DNA from: Lepidostoma basale
Lineage: Eukaryota; Arthropoda; Insecta; Trichoptera; Lepidostomatidae
Assembly: GCA_022606425.2 (NCBI GenBank)
Contig: JAHDVF020000457.1
Location: forward strand, 558,001 to 622,000
DNA length: 64,000 bases
Direction: 5' to 3'
The translations under genes and the position numbers were made by a program. This document shows, piece by piece, positions 31,785 through 42,611 of this stretch; the first letter of the stretch is position 1; every line of letters begins with the position of its first letter. The notes beneath the pieces were generated by a model. That model did not search any database and had not been told where the DNA came from. It was given only the letters and a program-made list of their open reading frames with translations.

Positions 31785-32525
31785 GCCTTACCCTTCCGTT
31801 AAAAAATCTAGATAAGAATATTTAATACCTTACCATTCATTAATAAAATCAATATGAGAATATTTTATAACCTTACCATTTCTTTCAAACACCTTAATGA
31901 GGATATTTCATACCTTACCCCTCCTTTGAAAATCAATGCGAGAATATTTCGTACCTTACCCTTCCCTTAAAAAATCAAAATGAGATCATTTTATACCTTA
32001 ACCCTCCTTAAAAAATATATATTATAATATTTCGTACTATTCTCCTCCTTTATAAAATCGTAATGAGAATATTTCATTCCGTTCCATTTCTTATCAAAAT
32101 CTAAATGTCAATATTTCATACCATACCTTGAGAATATGTTATACCTTACCAATCCTTTAAAAATTCTTAATGAGTATATTTTATACCTTACCCCTCCTTA
32201 AAAAAATCTATTTGAAAATGTTTCACACCTTACCTCTCCTTAAAAAAATCAATGTGAGAATATTTCGTACCTTACCTTTCCTTTAAAAAAAACTATATGA
32301 GAATATTTCATATGTTTTCATTCCTTATCAAAATCTAAATGAGAATATCTTATACCTCACCTAACAATTTAAAAATCTTAATGTGAATATTTCATATTTT
32401 ACCCCTCCTTAAAAAAATCAATGCGAGAATATTTCGTATCTTATCCTTCCTTAATATCTAAATGAGAATATTTCATATTTTACCATTCCTTTATGAAATC
32501 TGAATGAGAATACGATAGCTTACTC
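31785..32525. repeat. Minisatellite, about 42-bp units
   Basis: About 17-18 diverged units of 40-44 bp, each with AATGAGAATATTTCATACCT-like and TACCCCTCCTTAAAAAAATC-like halves. Variants recur in order: units ending TTATCAAAATCTAAATG at about 32090 and 32325 are followed by similar series, hinting at a higher-order block of 5-6 units (about 235 bp). No coding potential. Confidence 0.85.
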
Positions 32526-32529
32526 ATAC

Positions 32530-33104
32530 TAAAAAAAATTTAAGCACACTGTAGTGATTATTATGAAATTCCTCCAATTGATTATAAATTAATTGTTAAT
32601 CTCAAGAATACATTTAAGCGTACAAAAGCCACGTAAAATTATTTTATTACGCAGTACTAACCGACTTTTATTGTCATTCTACTCGTGAAATTAATATCGT
32701 TTGGTGCGCTATCATTCTTTTTATTTCAGTTCCCCCTCCACCCCCATATCACATTGCATTTTTCGTCGACGCTTGAATTTGAATTTTATTGCCACTTAAA
32801 ACAGGGTGGTTTCCAATAAACTTTCCATATTGTTGGGAAAAATTTAAAAGATGTACGTAATGTGAAATAGTAAGAACGTGATTTGATATAATGTGGGTTT
32901 TATGGTGCGCTTATTTGGAAGAATATGGTACATGCATTATACTTCAATGTATTGACGATTTCAGCATTTGAACATTTTATACTAGACATTATTTTGAATT
33001 TTATCGAGATCACTGCATTTTGAAAAATATAAGTTTTTCTATCCCAATAAGTATTTAATTGATTTTTTTAAATAAAATAATAACAAACTTTTAGTAATTT
33101 GTAA
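32530..33104. other. AT-rich stretch, no gene seen
   Basis: No open frame or known repeat. Confidence 0.35.
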
Positions 33105-33175
33105 CTACACCACTTTATTTGGTAACACCAACCGGTTTCGCTCCCGCTGGAGCTTCGTCAGGTTGAGAGAGTAAA
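33100..33175 (-). mobile_element. Penelope-type end, family D
   Basis: Hammerhead-like motif (33122-33166) followed on the minus strand by AAATAAAGTGGTGTAG, the family tail. Confidence 0.5.
33122..33166 (-). ncRNA. Hammerhead-like motif, family D, best preserved
   Basis: Minus strand: CAAC, core CTGACGA (fits CUGANGA), one extra A, stem II GCTCC-AGC-GGGAGC (5 bp), GAAACCGGTT with ACCGGT as stem III and U before the predicted cut, then GGTG partly pairing with CAAC (one mismatch). All conserved core bases are present. Confidence 0.55.
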
Positions 33176-33664
33176 CTAAATATAAAATCAAAGAACAACA
33201 TATATTACTTGGAAAGAAATATAAAATGGACGGTAGAAAGAGCCGTAGGAGAAAATGGACGAATAGAATGTTAGGACGGTGAGTTATGCTCATTAGGGAA
33301 AAATTGTAGAAAATTTCTAATTTACATTTTAGTGGCGGACGAGGGAGTTCAATTGTTTTTTTTATGGGAATATGTAAAAAAAAAAATTGAAATACTGTTA
33401 ATACATTATTGGAGATATAAATGAACGAAGTGTCGCTGTAAACATTCGTTATTTCAGATTCCGATGCCACAAAGCATTGTTTTTACTTGGCAAAGACCAT
33501 GACCGTAATGTCTTTGATTGAGAGAATTTTTATAAAACCGATATTTGATTCGACTATGTCATGTTTATCTCGGTCTTTATCGATTTGTGATTTAATCACA
33601 TCAATATCTCATAATTTGATTGTTTATTTTTTAAATTTTCCGATTACTCTCATTATATTGTTTA

Positions 33665-34085
33665 TAATGTTTTAATCCATCCTTAGTCTTCTCCTTCTTT
33701 TCTTCCTTGCAGTAGACCAATGTGGTCGGTTCTCCAGAGGTTTGCTCCTCCTGTTTGAAGGATTCACAACTATCCTTTCATCTTTAAAGAGGTCTTCCAC
33801 GATGACGAGTCCCGTGAGGCTGTTGTACAATATAATGGAGTCTGATGATGTCCATTCTTTAGACATGACCGTAATTGACCCTCCTTAACATCAGTAATAT
33901 CATCAGCCTCACATATCTATTTTATTCTGGTGTTCCTGACACGATCTCTTAGCGTCTTACCTGCTATAATCTTCAGTGTCTTCATCTCAGAAGTCCTCAA
34001 ATTTTGTTTGGTCTTGACTGTGTCTGCCCTTGCTTCAACGCCATATGTTATTACCGTCCTAAGTGCTATTCTAATAATTTTAAAT
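33665..34085 (-). pseudogene. RTE-like C-terminal fragment (family E1)
   Basis: Minus strand: TVITYGVEARADTVKTKQNL-like residues, RTSEMKTLKIIAGKTLRD, RVRNTRIK-ICEADDI, then past a break SLTGLVIVEDLFKDER and an ARKKRRRRL tail region. Matches 4700-5632 at residue level with indels. Confidence 0.75.
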
Positions 34086-34164
34086 TACATATTTTTAAAG
34101 CACTTGTAGCGTTAACATATTTTGATATTCCCTTATTCAAATATGTTGAAATTTGCTGTTATTG

Positions 34165-34312
34165 GAAACTAACTAACTAACCATCACGCCGTCTTCCCGA
34201 AAGGGTACGCATAAAGAATGGACTGCCACACTTTAATCGATGGGGCACTCCATCCTTCTCTTTTCGCCATCGCGAGAGACGCGGTGTGATGGGTTGCGAA
34301 CTTCATCGTTGG
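34165..34312 (-). mobile_element. SINE-like element with GTTA tail
   Basis: Minus strand runs from GATGAAGTTCGCAACCCATC through GATGGCGAAAAGAGAAGGAT and AAGTGTGGCAGTCCATTC to (GTTA)3. Longest of the three copies at its 5' end along with 58655. Confidence 0.65.
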
Positions 34313-34790
34313 AATATTTTCAAAATAAACTTCACTTAATTTGCCTCAAATTTATCATTTAAAAGTTAATTATGTGGTGAAACATGTCAAACCGTTTTAA
34401 AGAATGAACAAATCTTTTGTAAAAACAAATACCAAAATACTTGTAGCTTATTTGATGTGGAGTTTTTCGCCAATGCTCAGGCAATATGTATTTTAGGCTT
34501 TTAATATTGAGAAAAAAAACATATTTGAGATTATGTAAAAGGTACGTAGTAAAATTTTCAATATATGTCGGTTAATCGTCTGAAAAGTTCAACTGCGCGA
34601 GAGATAATCGAGTGGCATAGTGTGTTTATACTCGTTACGAGGAAAATATGCTTTTTAGATGACTTTCCCTTTTATGCTGAACCCACAGATTTTAAATGGA
34701 TTCTAGCTTTTTTTATAAAATGGATATTCAGATATCACGAGAAAGAGCATTACAAGATAAAAACTCAATATATTGTAATTAGTGTATGGT
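34313..34790. other. No gene recognised
   Basis: A frame from 34565 runs into the next retrotransposon and is chimeric. Confidence 0.35.
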
Positions 34791-34794
34791 GTTC

Positions 34795-35292
34795 TCAATA
34801 TATGGTGTTCTTCTACCGACCCTTATGTATGGAAGCGAAGCATGGAACTGGCAAAAGAAGGATGAAAGTAGCATAAATGCAGTAGAAATGAAATCTCTTA
34901 GATGAATGTGTGTATACTCTGTGTATAATAGAGTGTCGAATGAAAATATAAGAAGTGAATGCGGTGCTAATGATGGTGTCATGAACAAAATAATGAAAGG
35001 ATCATTAAGATGGTTTGGACATATGGAAAGAATAAATGAAGAAAGAATGGTAAAAAAATTATATGTTAATGATGTAAATGGAACCAGAAATAGAGGAAGA
35101 CCGAGGAAAACGTGGCACGATCAAATAAATAAATTTTGAATGTCGGCCATGTGAGGAGTCAGAGAAATCGATGTATGAATGTTGAGGAAGCGAGAGAAAT
35201 TTGTCAGGAAAGAAAAGTGTGGCAGTCTATTCTTTCTGCCTACCCCTTCGGGGAGACGGCGTGATGGTTAGTTGGTTAGTTAGTTTAGTATT
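34795..35292 (+). pseudogene. RTE-G C-terminal fragment with GTTA tail
   Basis: RPLCMEAKHGTGKRRMK-like (frameshifted YGSEAWNWQKKDES), one stop at the MC codon, then CVYSVYNRVSNENIRSECGA, MERINEERMVKKLYVNDVNG, GTRNRGRPRKTWHDQINK, a 1-bp loss, and AREICQERKVWQS; ends GACGGCGTGATGGTTAGTTG. Very close to 28358-28855 (VSNENIRSECGANDGVMNKI in both), so same subfamily. Confidence 0.85.
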
Positions 35293-35685
35293 TTATATGG
35301 AACGTTTTTGATTGTGACGTATCTAAAAAATTAAAATAATTCGTTAGAAAATGATAATGGGTAGCATTGTAAATTTATTTTTTTAATGATAAGGTTTAAT
35401 TTAGTGTTTGATGTAAATATGAAAGAAATTAAATAAATTGGTTTTTAAATAATTATACATAGTATATTTCAAAATATGCTTTAATATAATAACATTTAAC
35501 TATATCAACATACTTATTGCAAGAAGTGAACAATTTTTTTTACGGTTTTTAAATTGCTTATTGACGGTATAATTTTAAAATAGTTCATTGTATGTAATAT
35601 AATTTTAATTTAAATTAATAGAAATTTGCATTATTCTACACTCTAGTTCCGCCCCTTTTTAGGGAACGTACTGGTATATGTTGTT
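35293..35685. other. AT-rich stretch, no gene seen
   Basis: Nothing recognised. Confidence 0.35.
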
Positions 35686-35689
35686 TCCC

Positions 35690-35728
35690 AAAAGATGGCA
35701 ACGAACTGCCAAAACCGTGGATTTAGGT
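35690..35728 (+). ncRNA. Degenerate hammerhead-like motif, family C
   Basis: AAGATGGCAACGAACTGCCA with AAAACCG: stem II GGCA/TGCC retained, GAAA changed to AAAA and the stem III palindrome lost. Confidence 0.3.
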
Positions 35729-35752
35729 CAAGTGAAATAAAACTAAATATTG

Positions 35753-35950
35753 TTTTAATTGTATCTCAATATACGAGTAGACGAAGATGCAAATTGGAAA
35801 CTGAATATGGTTGATCGAGGTGTTTACAGGACTTATGACCTGTCATTGGTTGGGTTAAGCGCACGCTTTATGTAATTACAACATTCCCCATTCCACCTTT
35901 CTTTATGACCATGTCTTGACAAATTTTTGGAAGTTGTAAGTATGTTAAAG
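35753..35950. mobile_element. Left half of foldback element M1
   Basis: TTAATTGTATCTCAATA, GACGAAGATGCAAATT, GTTTACAGGACTTATGACCT and GTCATTGGTTGGGTTAAGCG match 61448-61630. Confidence 0.75.
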
Positions 35951-36342
35951 TCCTACGCCAGATTTCACATGTCAGTTTCAATGTGCCATCTATGAAGATT
36001 TTGATTACATATGTTAATCTTTTTAAGATTACTCTATATATAATATAATCTACATACTCACGCCATCTATGTAGATTTATGTTTATTAAGCATTAAGCAG
36101 AACATCTTTTTAACTCAATGTGAAAGGCTTTCACACTAAATATTGTTGTTTAAAAAAAAAAGTTTTAATCTTTTGAATTTAATTTAGATTGAAATATATA
36201 TGGTATAATATATATCGAAGATATCGTGATAAAATTGTGTAATTATTTGTTTATAAATATTACTATCATTATTTTGTTACCCTCATTCGAGTAAGCTACA
36301 GCTTGTTCAATTTTGTAAGCCCAATTTTTTATCGCCCAGAGT

Positions 36343-36928
36343 GGGTTTTTTGCATTCCCAACTCCTTATTCTTCGTTATTAATTTTTTTTCAATAATTAA
36401 CGATAAATCATCAATGGGTTTTTTGCATTCCGAACGCCTTATTCTTCGCTATTAAATTTTTTTTCAATAATTTACGATAAATCATCACTGGGTTTTTTGC
36501 ATTTCGAACTCCTTATTCTTCATTATTAATTTTTTTTTTCAATAATTTACGATAAATCATCAATGGGTTTTTTGCATTTCGAACTCCTTATTTTTCGTTA
36601 TTGAATTTTTTTCAATAATTTACAATAAATTATCAATGGGTTTTTTGCATTCCCAACTCCTTATTATTTATTATTAATTTTTTTCAATAATTTACGATAA
36701 ATCATCAATGGGTTTTTTGCATTCCAAACTCCTTATTCATCGTTATGAATTTTTTTCAATAATTTACGATAAATCATCAATGGGTTTTTTGCATTCCCAA
36801 CTCCTTATTCTTCGTTTTTCAATTTTTTTCAATAATTTACGATAAATCATCAATGGGTTTTTTGCATTCCCAACTCCTTTATCTTCGTTATTCAATTTTT
36901 TTCAATAATTTACGATAAATCATCAAAT
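36343..36928 (+). repeat. Eight-copy tandem array, about 73-bp unit
   Basis: Units start at 36343, 36416, 36490, 36566, 36638, 36710, 36782 and 36855. Each reads GGGTTTTTTGCATT, CGAACTCCTTATTCTTCGTT, a T-run and CAATAATTTACGATAAATCA. Units differ by few bases, so the array is young compared with other repeats here. Ends 48 bp before the foldback at 36977. Confidence 0.95.
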
Positions 36929-36976
36929 CATTACAGGATCTTAATTTCCAAAGAACAAAAAGTAACAAGGCAAAAA

Positions 36977-37199
36977 ATAACCTTGGAATTGAATTGACAA
37001 CATTGTATTTATTACATTTTTATTTATTAAATATTTTTATACACAACTACATAGTTTCGGAGGTGACCTCTATACTTAGGTGTGAATATTATATTTACAC
37101 CTAAGAATGTTGGTCACCTCCGACACATATTGTGTATAAAATTATTTAATAAATATAAATGGAACAAATACAGTGTTGTCAATTCAATTCCAAGGTTAT
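36977..37199. mobile_element. Foldback MITE
   Basis: Left arm ATAACCTTGGAATTGAATTG (36977) and right arm ending in its reverse complement (37199); arms about 100 bp, meeting at a small loop around CTTAGGTGTGAATATTATAT. The inner part contains GGAGGTGACC/GGTCACCTCC. Flanking phrase AATTCCACGGTGTTCATGCC (37209) recurs as AATTCCACAGTGTTAATGCC at 41531 within another element. Confidence 0.8.
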
Positions 37200-37635
37200 A
37201 ATAATAAAATTCCACGGTGTTCATGCCTTAAACTTCAATAAAATGAAAACTAATTAACCTCTAAAATTATAATAATTACAAAAAGTCTCCTCCATTTCAA
37301 TACAAACTTCACAAGTGTACTTATTTTTAAGTGTTTTTTTTTTGTTACTAGAATATTGTGTAAATAAAATATTACGAAATTAAAGTTTGAAGGAAAATTT
37401 TCACCTCGTAACAGAGACCCATTAAGGAAATTTCATAAGTTTTTGATTTGGCAAGTATCTCGAGTTTCGTAAATTTTAGATACTTTGGATGTAAAAGTAA
37501 CATCTTAAAAACATTACTTTTTATATCCGAAGTATGTAGTAAATCATTTTACAAATGATTTAGGAAAACTTTTGGAAGTACATGAAAATACATCTATTTT
37601 ATTGTACACGAAAACACAAATTATGTTATAAATTT
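37200..37635. other. No gene; small hairpin
   Basis: TACTTTGGATGTAAAAGTAA at 37480 pairs with ATTACTTTTTATATCCGAAG at 37513, a 20-bp-armed hairpin. Confidence 0.4.
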
Positions 37636-37840
37636 GACGACCTTCATGACATAGTAGCAAGAGCTCTACTATTGCCATACCGAAGGTCCCGGGCTCGATT
37701 TCCGGCGATGGCAGTGTGATTCTTACATGACAATAAAATGGCGATAGATTAGCTATCTATCACACGTTATGAGAATCAATATAATAGTTAAAACAAAGCA
37801 TACATAGTATATGGGTTCAATCGACCTGTTGTAAATATTT
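37636..37840 (+). mobile_element. tRNA-headed SINE
   Basis: GACGACCTTCATGACATAGT, box B GGGCTCGATTTCC, GTGATTCTTACATGACAATA, AAAATGGCGATAGATTAGCT, and a 3' part with GTATATGGGTTCAATCGACC. Contains a deletion between head and body. Confidence 0.8.
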
Positions 37841-38124
37841 CTAAAAACTTGAGCCAAAACTAACTGAAACCATTGTAATGAATTCGAAATACATAATACG
37901 GATCTAAAGACACATTGAGTCTATATTTGGTATTGTGTTACGTTATCTTGTACCAATAGACTTTTTAAATAGTCTTAAATCCATATTGTATTGTTAATAT
38001 TTGAATTATCTGTATAATACCAAAGCACACACTTAACATTGTCTAGAAACAACAAGTTCAAAATTAAAAACAGATAAATATAATTGTTAAAATATATCTG
38101 AAATACTTGACAAATATTATATTC

Positions 38125-38545
38125 TTCTTCTTCTTCAAGTGCCCTGTCGGGTCCCCCCAACGTTGGCGATCACCTCGGTGAATCGGTCCCTATCCTGCGC
38201 CGCTTGGAACAGCTCCTCCACACTTTGGATGCCGGTCCACTCCCTCACGTTTCGCAGCCGGGACATTTGTCTCCTACCGGGCCCTCGGCGTTCCTCAATA
38301 TCAGTTGGAGAAGGTGGTACTTTTTTCCACGCAGTATATGACCCGATGTGAGATCTTTCGAACCTTGATAGTTGATAACAGTTCCCTGTCAACTCTAGCT
38401 CGCCTCAGGACTTCGGTATTGGTAACCTTGTCTGTCAAGGGAACTCTGAGCATTCGGCGATGGAGCCACATTTCAAATGCTTCCAGACTGTTCATTGAGT
38501 TAACTTTCAAGATCCACGTTTCACATCTGTACAATAAAACTGACC
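38125..38545 (-). pseudogene. Retrotransposon C-terminus, family VIANV
   Basis: Minus strand: MYRCETWILKVNSMNSLEAF, EMWLHRRMLRVPLTDKVTN, TEVLRRARVDRELLSTIK; then in a second frame ERSHIGSYTAWKKVPPSPTD, IEERRGPGRRQMSRLRNVRE, WTGIQSVEELFQAAQDRDRF and TEVIANVGGTRQGT before the stop, followed by a GAAGAAGAAGAA tail. One frameshift near 38350. The plus-strand frame across the region is a shadow. Confidence 0.85.
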
Positions 38546-38599
38546 AAAAATATTATATAATCTATGCAATATTTACAAAAATATTATTTTTTATTCTTT

Positions 38600-38900
38600 T
38601 CTCTGGCCCATTTCTTTTGGGGTCGGCTCTGCTTCGTGATATCTTCAGGACTGTCTGTTCTTGGTGGTGTATAGTGGGGCCCGTTTTTTTTAAACTCCTG
38701 CTGACAAGTCCTATCCACAAATACTTGGCCAAATCACGTCTTCTAGGTTGCTGGTCCATCTACACCACCCAGACGTCGGCTAGGCGCCGCAAGTCGTGGC
38801 CTTACCATCTCAGAAGATTCTCATCCAACATCTCTGAGATTCACTTTGAAACTGCCGCAGATATGGATTTTCCTGATGTGTGCCTCATTTCGAACAATTG
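38600..38900. other. Unclassified GC-richer dispersed repeat
   Basis: CCATTTCTTTTGGGGTCGGC (38610) is a phrase common in insect retrotransposon-derived repeats. No clear protein on either strand despite a long plus-strand frame. Lies between two opposite retrotransposon fragments. Confidence 0.35.
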
Positions 38901-39505
38901 ATTTTTTGTTATGATTTATACGGATATGGTTAAACACATATGGATCTTGGATTTTGAAAGAGGGGGTCAAGTAAAGGAGATTGATAGGAGAATACAGCTC
39001 GGTTGGTCTGCATTCGGAAGGTTGGGCAAAATCTTCAAATCGGACACGGCACAAAATTTAAAAACAAATGTGCTGGACCAGTGTGAGTTACCTGTGATGA
39101 CCTATGGATGCGAGACATGGACGTTAACTAAAGAAGCAATGCACAAAATCAAAGTTGCACAACGGGCCATAGAAAGATCCATGTTGGGTATCTCGCTTAG
39201 AGACCATATATTAAACATGGAGGTTAGAAGACGCACTAGGGTCACCGATGTAGGGATACACATTGCGAGAATGAAGTGGCAGTGGGCTGTTCATGTGTTT
39301 CGATGGGATGATGGAAAATGGAGCCAGAGGGTTACTGCATGGAGGCCAAGGTTAGGCTGGAGAAGGTGTCGGCAGACAGCCAACCAGGTGCGATGATATT
39401 GTGCGGACGGCAGGAAGGGCCTGGAGAACACTGGCGAGAGACCGAGAGAGATGGCGTGGGGGTGGATAGGCTTACGTCCAGCAGTGGATGGAGATAAGCT
39501 GACGA
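38900..39505 (+). pseudogene. RTE-like C-terminal region (family E4), best copy
   Basis: A 161-codon frame (38911-39396) reads VKEIDRRIQLGWSAFGRLGK, IFKSDTAQNLKTNVLDQCEL, PVMTYGCETWTLTKEAMHKI, KVAQRAIERSMLGISLRDHI, VTDVGIHIARMKWQWAVHVF and GWRRCRQTANQVR. After a 1-bp shift come DIVRTAGRAW and RDRERWR, then a stop near CAGCAGTGGATGGAGATAAG. Thumb and C-terminus only. The YGCETWTLT and QWA.H blocks are diagnostic for this insect lineage. Confidence 0.9.
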
Positions 39506-40140
39506 ATACACATATGGTACAATAATTTTATTGGTTCCCATAAGAAGATAACTCACAAGTGACGACATAAGATTAATCATGTATTAGTTTTCTTTCGTAA
39601 AAAATTTCATCAGTATTTTTTATCTATAGCTAATATAAAATATGTTAATTATAATTGAAGAATCCTTGACCGTAGTTTTAGGTATTTACTTGCGATTTAA
39701 ACTACTTATCTTATCCTTCACAATACAACCGCTCTCCTTGGTATTAATGTCCTTGTTTCTTGGATTCGAGCAAAACAAGTAGACGTTGATTTGTGGACCG
39801 TTCAAAACGGACGGAGAGGCGGTTAATAAGGCAGCATGACCCGCGGTTCACGGGGTCGAACGTGTTTACACCCTCGAATACAAATCCCCCGTGTTTGGAA
39901 TCCTTACAACCGATGTTAACTCTCCCCTAGGGAAAGGTGTTAGGGTCGTTGCGTGAAGGGAGGTATTGAAATGATGCGACACGTGAATTTAGTCACCGTC
40001 GTGAACGTGTGAAATAAAGAAATAAAAAGTCTTCTGCTAAAAATACAACCCTTTAATATTCTACCATGGAGGCTTTTAAATTTTCTGGTTCACGAAGTCA
40101 CGAAAATAATAAAAATATAAAATAAATTATTAAAAAATTT
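39506..40140. other. GC-rich island in AT-rich DNA
   Basis: 39755-40010 is about balanced in base composition (GCATGACCCGCGGTTCACGG at 39834), without an open frame over 60 codons or a known repeat. Candidate conserved non-coding or exon sequence. Confidence 0.35.
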
Positions 40141-40400
40141 CTTCAAAGTATATACTTAGTTAGTTCCACCTAGGTTTATGGCTTCGACCGACTGCAGCAG
40201 CTAGCTGCCATCTTTTTTGTTTCTATTTTTTTAAATATATTTAAAAAAAAAAATTATAAGACGCTGTCGAAATAAAGACAAAAGTGAAAGTAGTTAAAAA
40301 AATAAATTATGTTGATTTAAAATGAACTTTCGTCCAGAGATTTTAGTCAAATCATGCGATATTTTTTTTTCCATTATTTGAAATGAACTTTTACCTTAAA
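40140..40400. mobile_element. Composite of Penelope-type ends, families C and B
   Basis: Minus: hammerhead-like GATGGCAGCTAGCTGCTGCA at 40178-40215 (eroded). Plus: CGCTGTCGAAATAAAGACAA, AAGTGAAAGTAGTTAAAAAA and AAAATGAACTTTCGTCCAGA at 40262-40345, the tail of the 2834 family. Arrangement is inverted, like the foldbacks. Confidence 0.5.
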
Positions 40401-41120
40401 ATTTCAAATTCACCATTAAATAACTCATAAAAAAAATTATTATTATTTTTTAAACAATAATGAAAGTAAAAACATATCAAATATTTGATATTTTGTCTTT
40501 CTAGGGCATAATCTTGACAGGAATGTAATGGTAAGGTGCACGATGTCACTCCCAAAAAATATAATTAAACTTCTAGAAGGAATTTTTCATTAATATATAT
40601 TTTTAAATTCTAATGCAATTTCAGTTATAAGAAACTCTATATTCTACATAATAAAAATCAAAGTAAAAGCTCGTTTAATGTTTTATTGTAAACAATGCTG
40701 AAAGTATTATATTTACAATATGCAATACATTTATTATAATATTTGAATTAAAATTATTTATATAATATAATTTATGGTTGAAATCCAATGAAAGCACACT
40801 ATTTTTTTTTGTTTTTGCGCTGTCTGCGAGGAAAAATACTGATAATTCAGTCAAGGGAGCTTATCAATATGTCAAAATTAGTCATTTAACGCTGAAAAAA
40901 TATTTGAAATATTGATATGAAAAAAAAAATAACATTCAGGTTGTTTATGAAAATCATTCAATGTTTTCAATAAAATGGATCTAATATAGGAACGAATCGT
41001 TCAATTAAATATTAACAAACAAATATTTATATTAGTAATATTAAATAGTAATTGGAAAAAAATCATTAAAATTTTTTTACTACGCATATTATTTTAACGT
41101 GAATTTGAGCTTTTATTATA
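40401..41120. other. AT-rich stretch, no gene seen
   Basis: TGAACTTTTACCTTAAAATT at 40384 is a further PLE-tail phrase; nothing else. Confidence 0.35.
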
Positions 41121-41124
41121 AATT

Positions 41125-41245
41125 ATATTCATTGTGAAGTTTATGAATGTACGAATAAAGAGGAAGCTCGAGAGGTATGTCAGAACAGAGCTATATGGCG
41201 GTCCACCCTCTCTGCCTTACCCTCTAGAGAAATGGCGTGATAGAT
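41125..41245 (+). pseudogene. RTE-G 3' end
   Basis: TATGAATGTACGAATAAAGA, GGAAGCTCGAGAGGTATGTC and AAATGGCGTGATAG: the CMNVEEAREVCQ end, tail lost. Confidence 0.65.
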
Positions 41246-41249
41246 ATTT

Positions 41250-41818
41250 TAGTTTAGTACGAAAACGAAGCATGCAACTTGCTGAAGAAGGATGAGAGCA
41301 GAATAAATGTAGTAGGGATGAGATTCCTAAGACATATGTGTGATAAAACGAGTTTTAAATGCCGATATTAGGAAGGAATGTAGATCGGAAGAAAGTATTA
41401 TCAACACAATTATGGAATAATTGTGTTGATTTAAGTCACTGCGCTGGTTTGGTCACATGTAACGCATAGATAAAAAAAAATATTCTTAGGAAATTGAAAA
41501 TAACTTTGTTTAATCCACTATATTACTACGTAATTCCACAGTGTTAATGCCTTAGCGTTCAATAAGTTAAAGAAAAAATAGTTAAGTATACGTTAACAAT
41601 GTGAATAGAGTTCGGAGAGGCAGATCGAGCAAAACATGGCACGATCAAATCAATCAAAGTTTAAAGGTCGGTCATGTTAAATGTCGGAAGAATTGACGTA
41701 CGTTGTATGTATGTGGAGGAAACTATAGTGAGTGTTCGGATATATTAGTGTGGTGGTACATTATTTCTGTCTACGCCTTCCGGAAAACGGCATGTTGGTT
41801 AGTTAGTTAGTAAGTTAT
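41250..41818 (+). pseudogene. RTE-G fragment interrupted by a small insertion
   Basis: YENEACNLLKKDESRINVV, a break, NADIRKECR, then GHM and KRIDKK; an unrelated piece of about 100 bp (41477-41572, with AATTCCACAGTGTTAATGCC) interrupts it. Then VKYTL-like residues, FGEADRAKHG and SLKVGHVKCRKN follow, and the tail TGTTGGTTAGTTAGTTAGTA. A perfect palindrome ATCAACACAATTAT...ATAATTGTGTTGAT lies at 41400-41430. Confidence 0.7.
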
Positions 41819-41819
41819 A

Positions 41820-42394
41820 TATTTATTGTGTGTTTCGTAGAATTGTGTGAGTTGATCTCGAAACCCGCGAACCGCCCTTGGCTAGGTGGGGCGAACAGTC
41901 CCAAATATCTCCGTCTATTCACGTAAATATCACTTCAAGATGTTTCACGGTGACACTAATGATGCTGTAAACTCGTTATACCTACATATTGCTACACGTT
42001 TTTAAAGTTAGGTGCGTATTTTTATCGCCCTTAAAACTGATTTTTTTACAACTTCTAACGCATTTCGAGATGACTATATTCAGAATATCTGGGAGTTTAT
42101 ATATCGTATAGACCCGTGGCCGGCAAACTCACAAGCTAAAAGAACCAGCAATACGAGAACTTTATTTTATACAAAAAGTAATTTTTATTTATTATGAAAA
42201 CCGTGCTTTAAGTCAATAAAGACTTTCTACACTGAATATGAACTAGATATTTTATCATGATCTTACGAATTATTGTTTTAAAAATAAAATATTATGTTAT
42301 GTTTAATTTCAGCAAAAGCTTTATACTTCCATATAATATTTAGGCGAGGCTTCCTCTGGTGAAGAATCTAGATATACTATTATAGTATAGATAG
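41820..42394. other. No gene recognised
   Basis: A GC-richer piece at 41850-41920; a 61-codon frame at 42012 without motifs. Confidence 0.35.
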
Positions 42395-42611
42395 ATTTAA
42401 TAAAATGAAATCACTCTTCTGCAATGATCATATAAATTTGAAACTCTGCCAGAGGATGATCAAATGCTATATGTGGTATGTTTTGTTGTATATATGTGAA
42501 ACGTGGACCTTAAAAATCATCTCAATGAACAGACTAGAAGCATTTGAGATGTGTCTCTATCTCAGAATTCCCTGGACAGACATGGTTACCAATACCGAAT
42601 CCCTGAGATAA
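42395..42611 (+). pseudogene. Retrotransposon fragment, family VIANV
   Basis: Open frame with CETWTLKIISMNRLEAFEMC, LYLRIPWTDMVTNTESLR, aligned with the 38300-38540 block. It is cut at 42612 by a Penelope-type end. Confidence 0.75.

Noticed and set aside
31785..32525. CRISPR-like array
   Set aside because: Units are contiguous diverged tandem repeats without constant repeats and unique spacers, and the DNA is eukaryotic.
33105..33470. 121-codon minus-strand frame
   Set aside because: Runs through a Penelope-type end and low-complexity hydrophobic translation; no family pattern.
36343..36928. CRISPR-like array
   Set aside because: The whole 73-bp unit is repeated with no variable spacer.
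38305..38901. 198-codon plus-strand frame
   Set aside because: First part is antisense to the VIANV retrotransposon; the rest shows no domain and crosses a repeat boundary.
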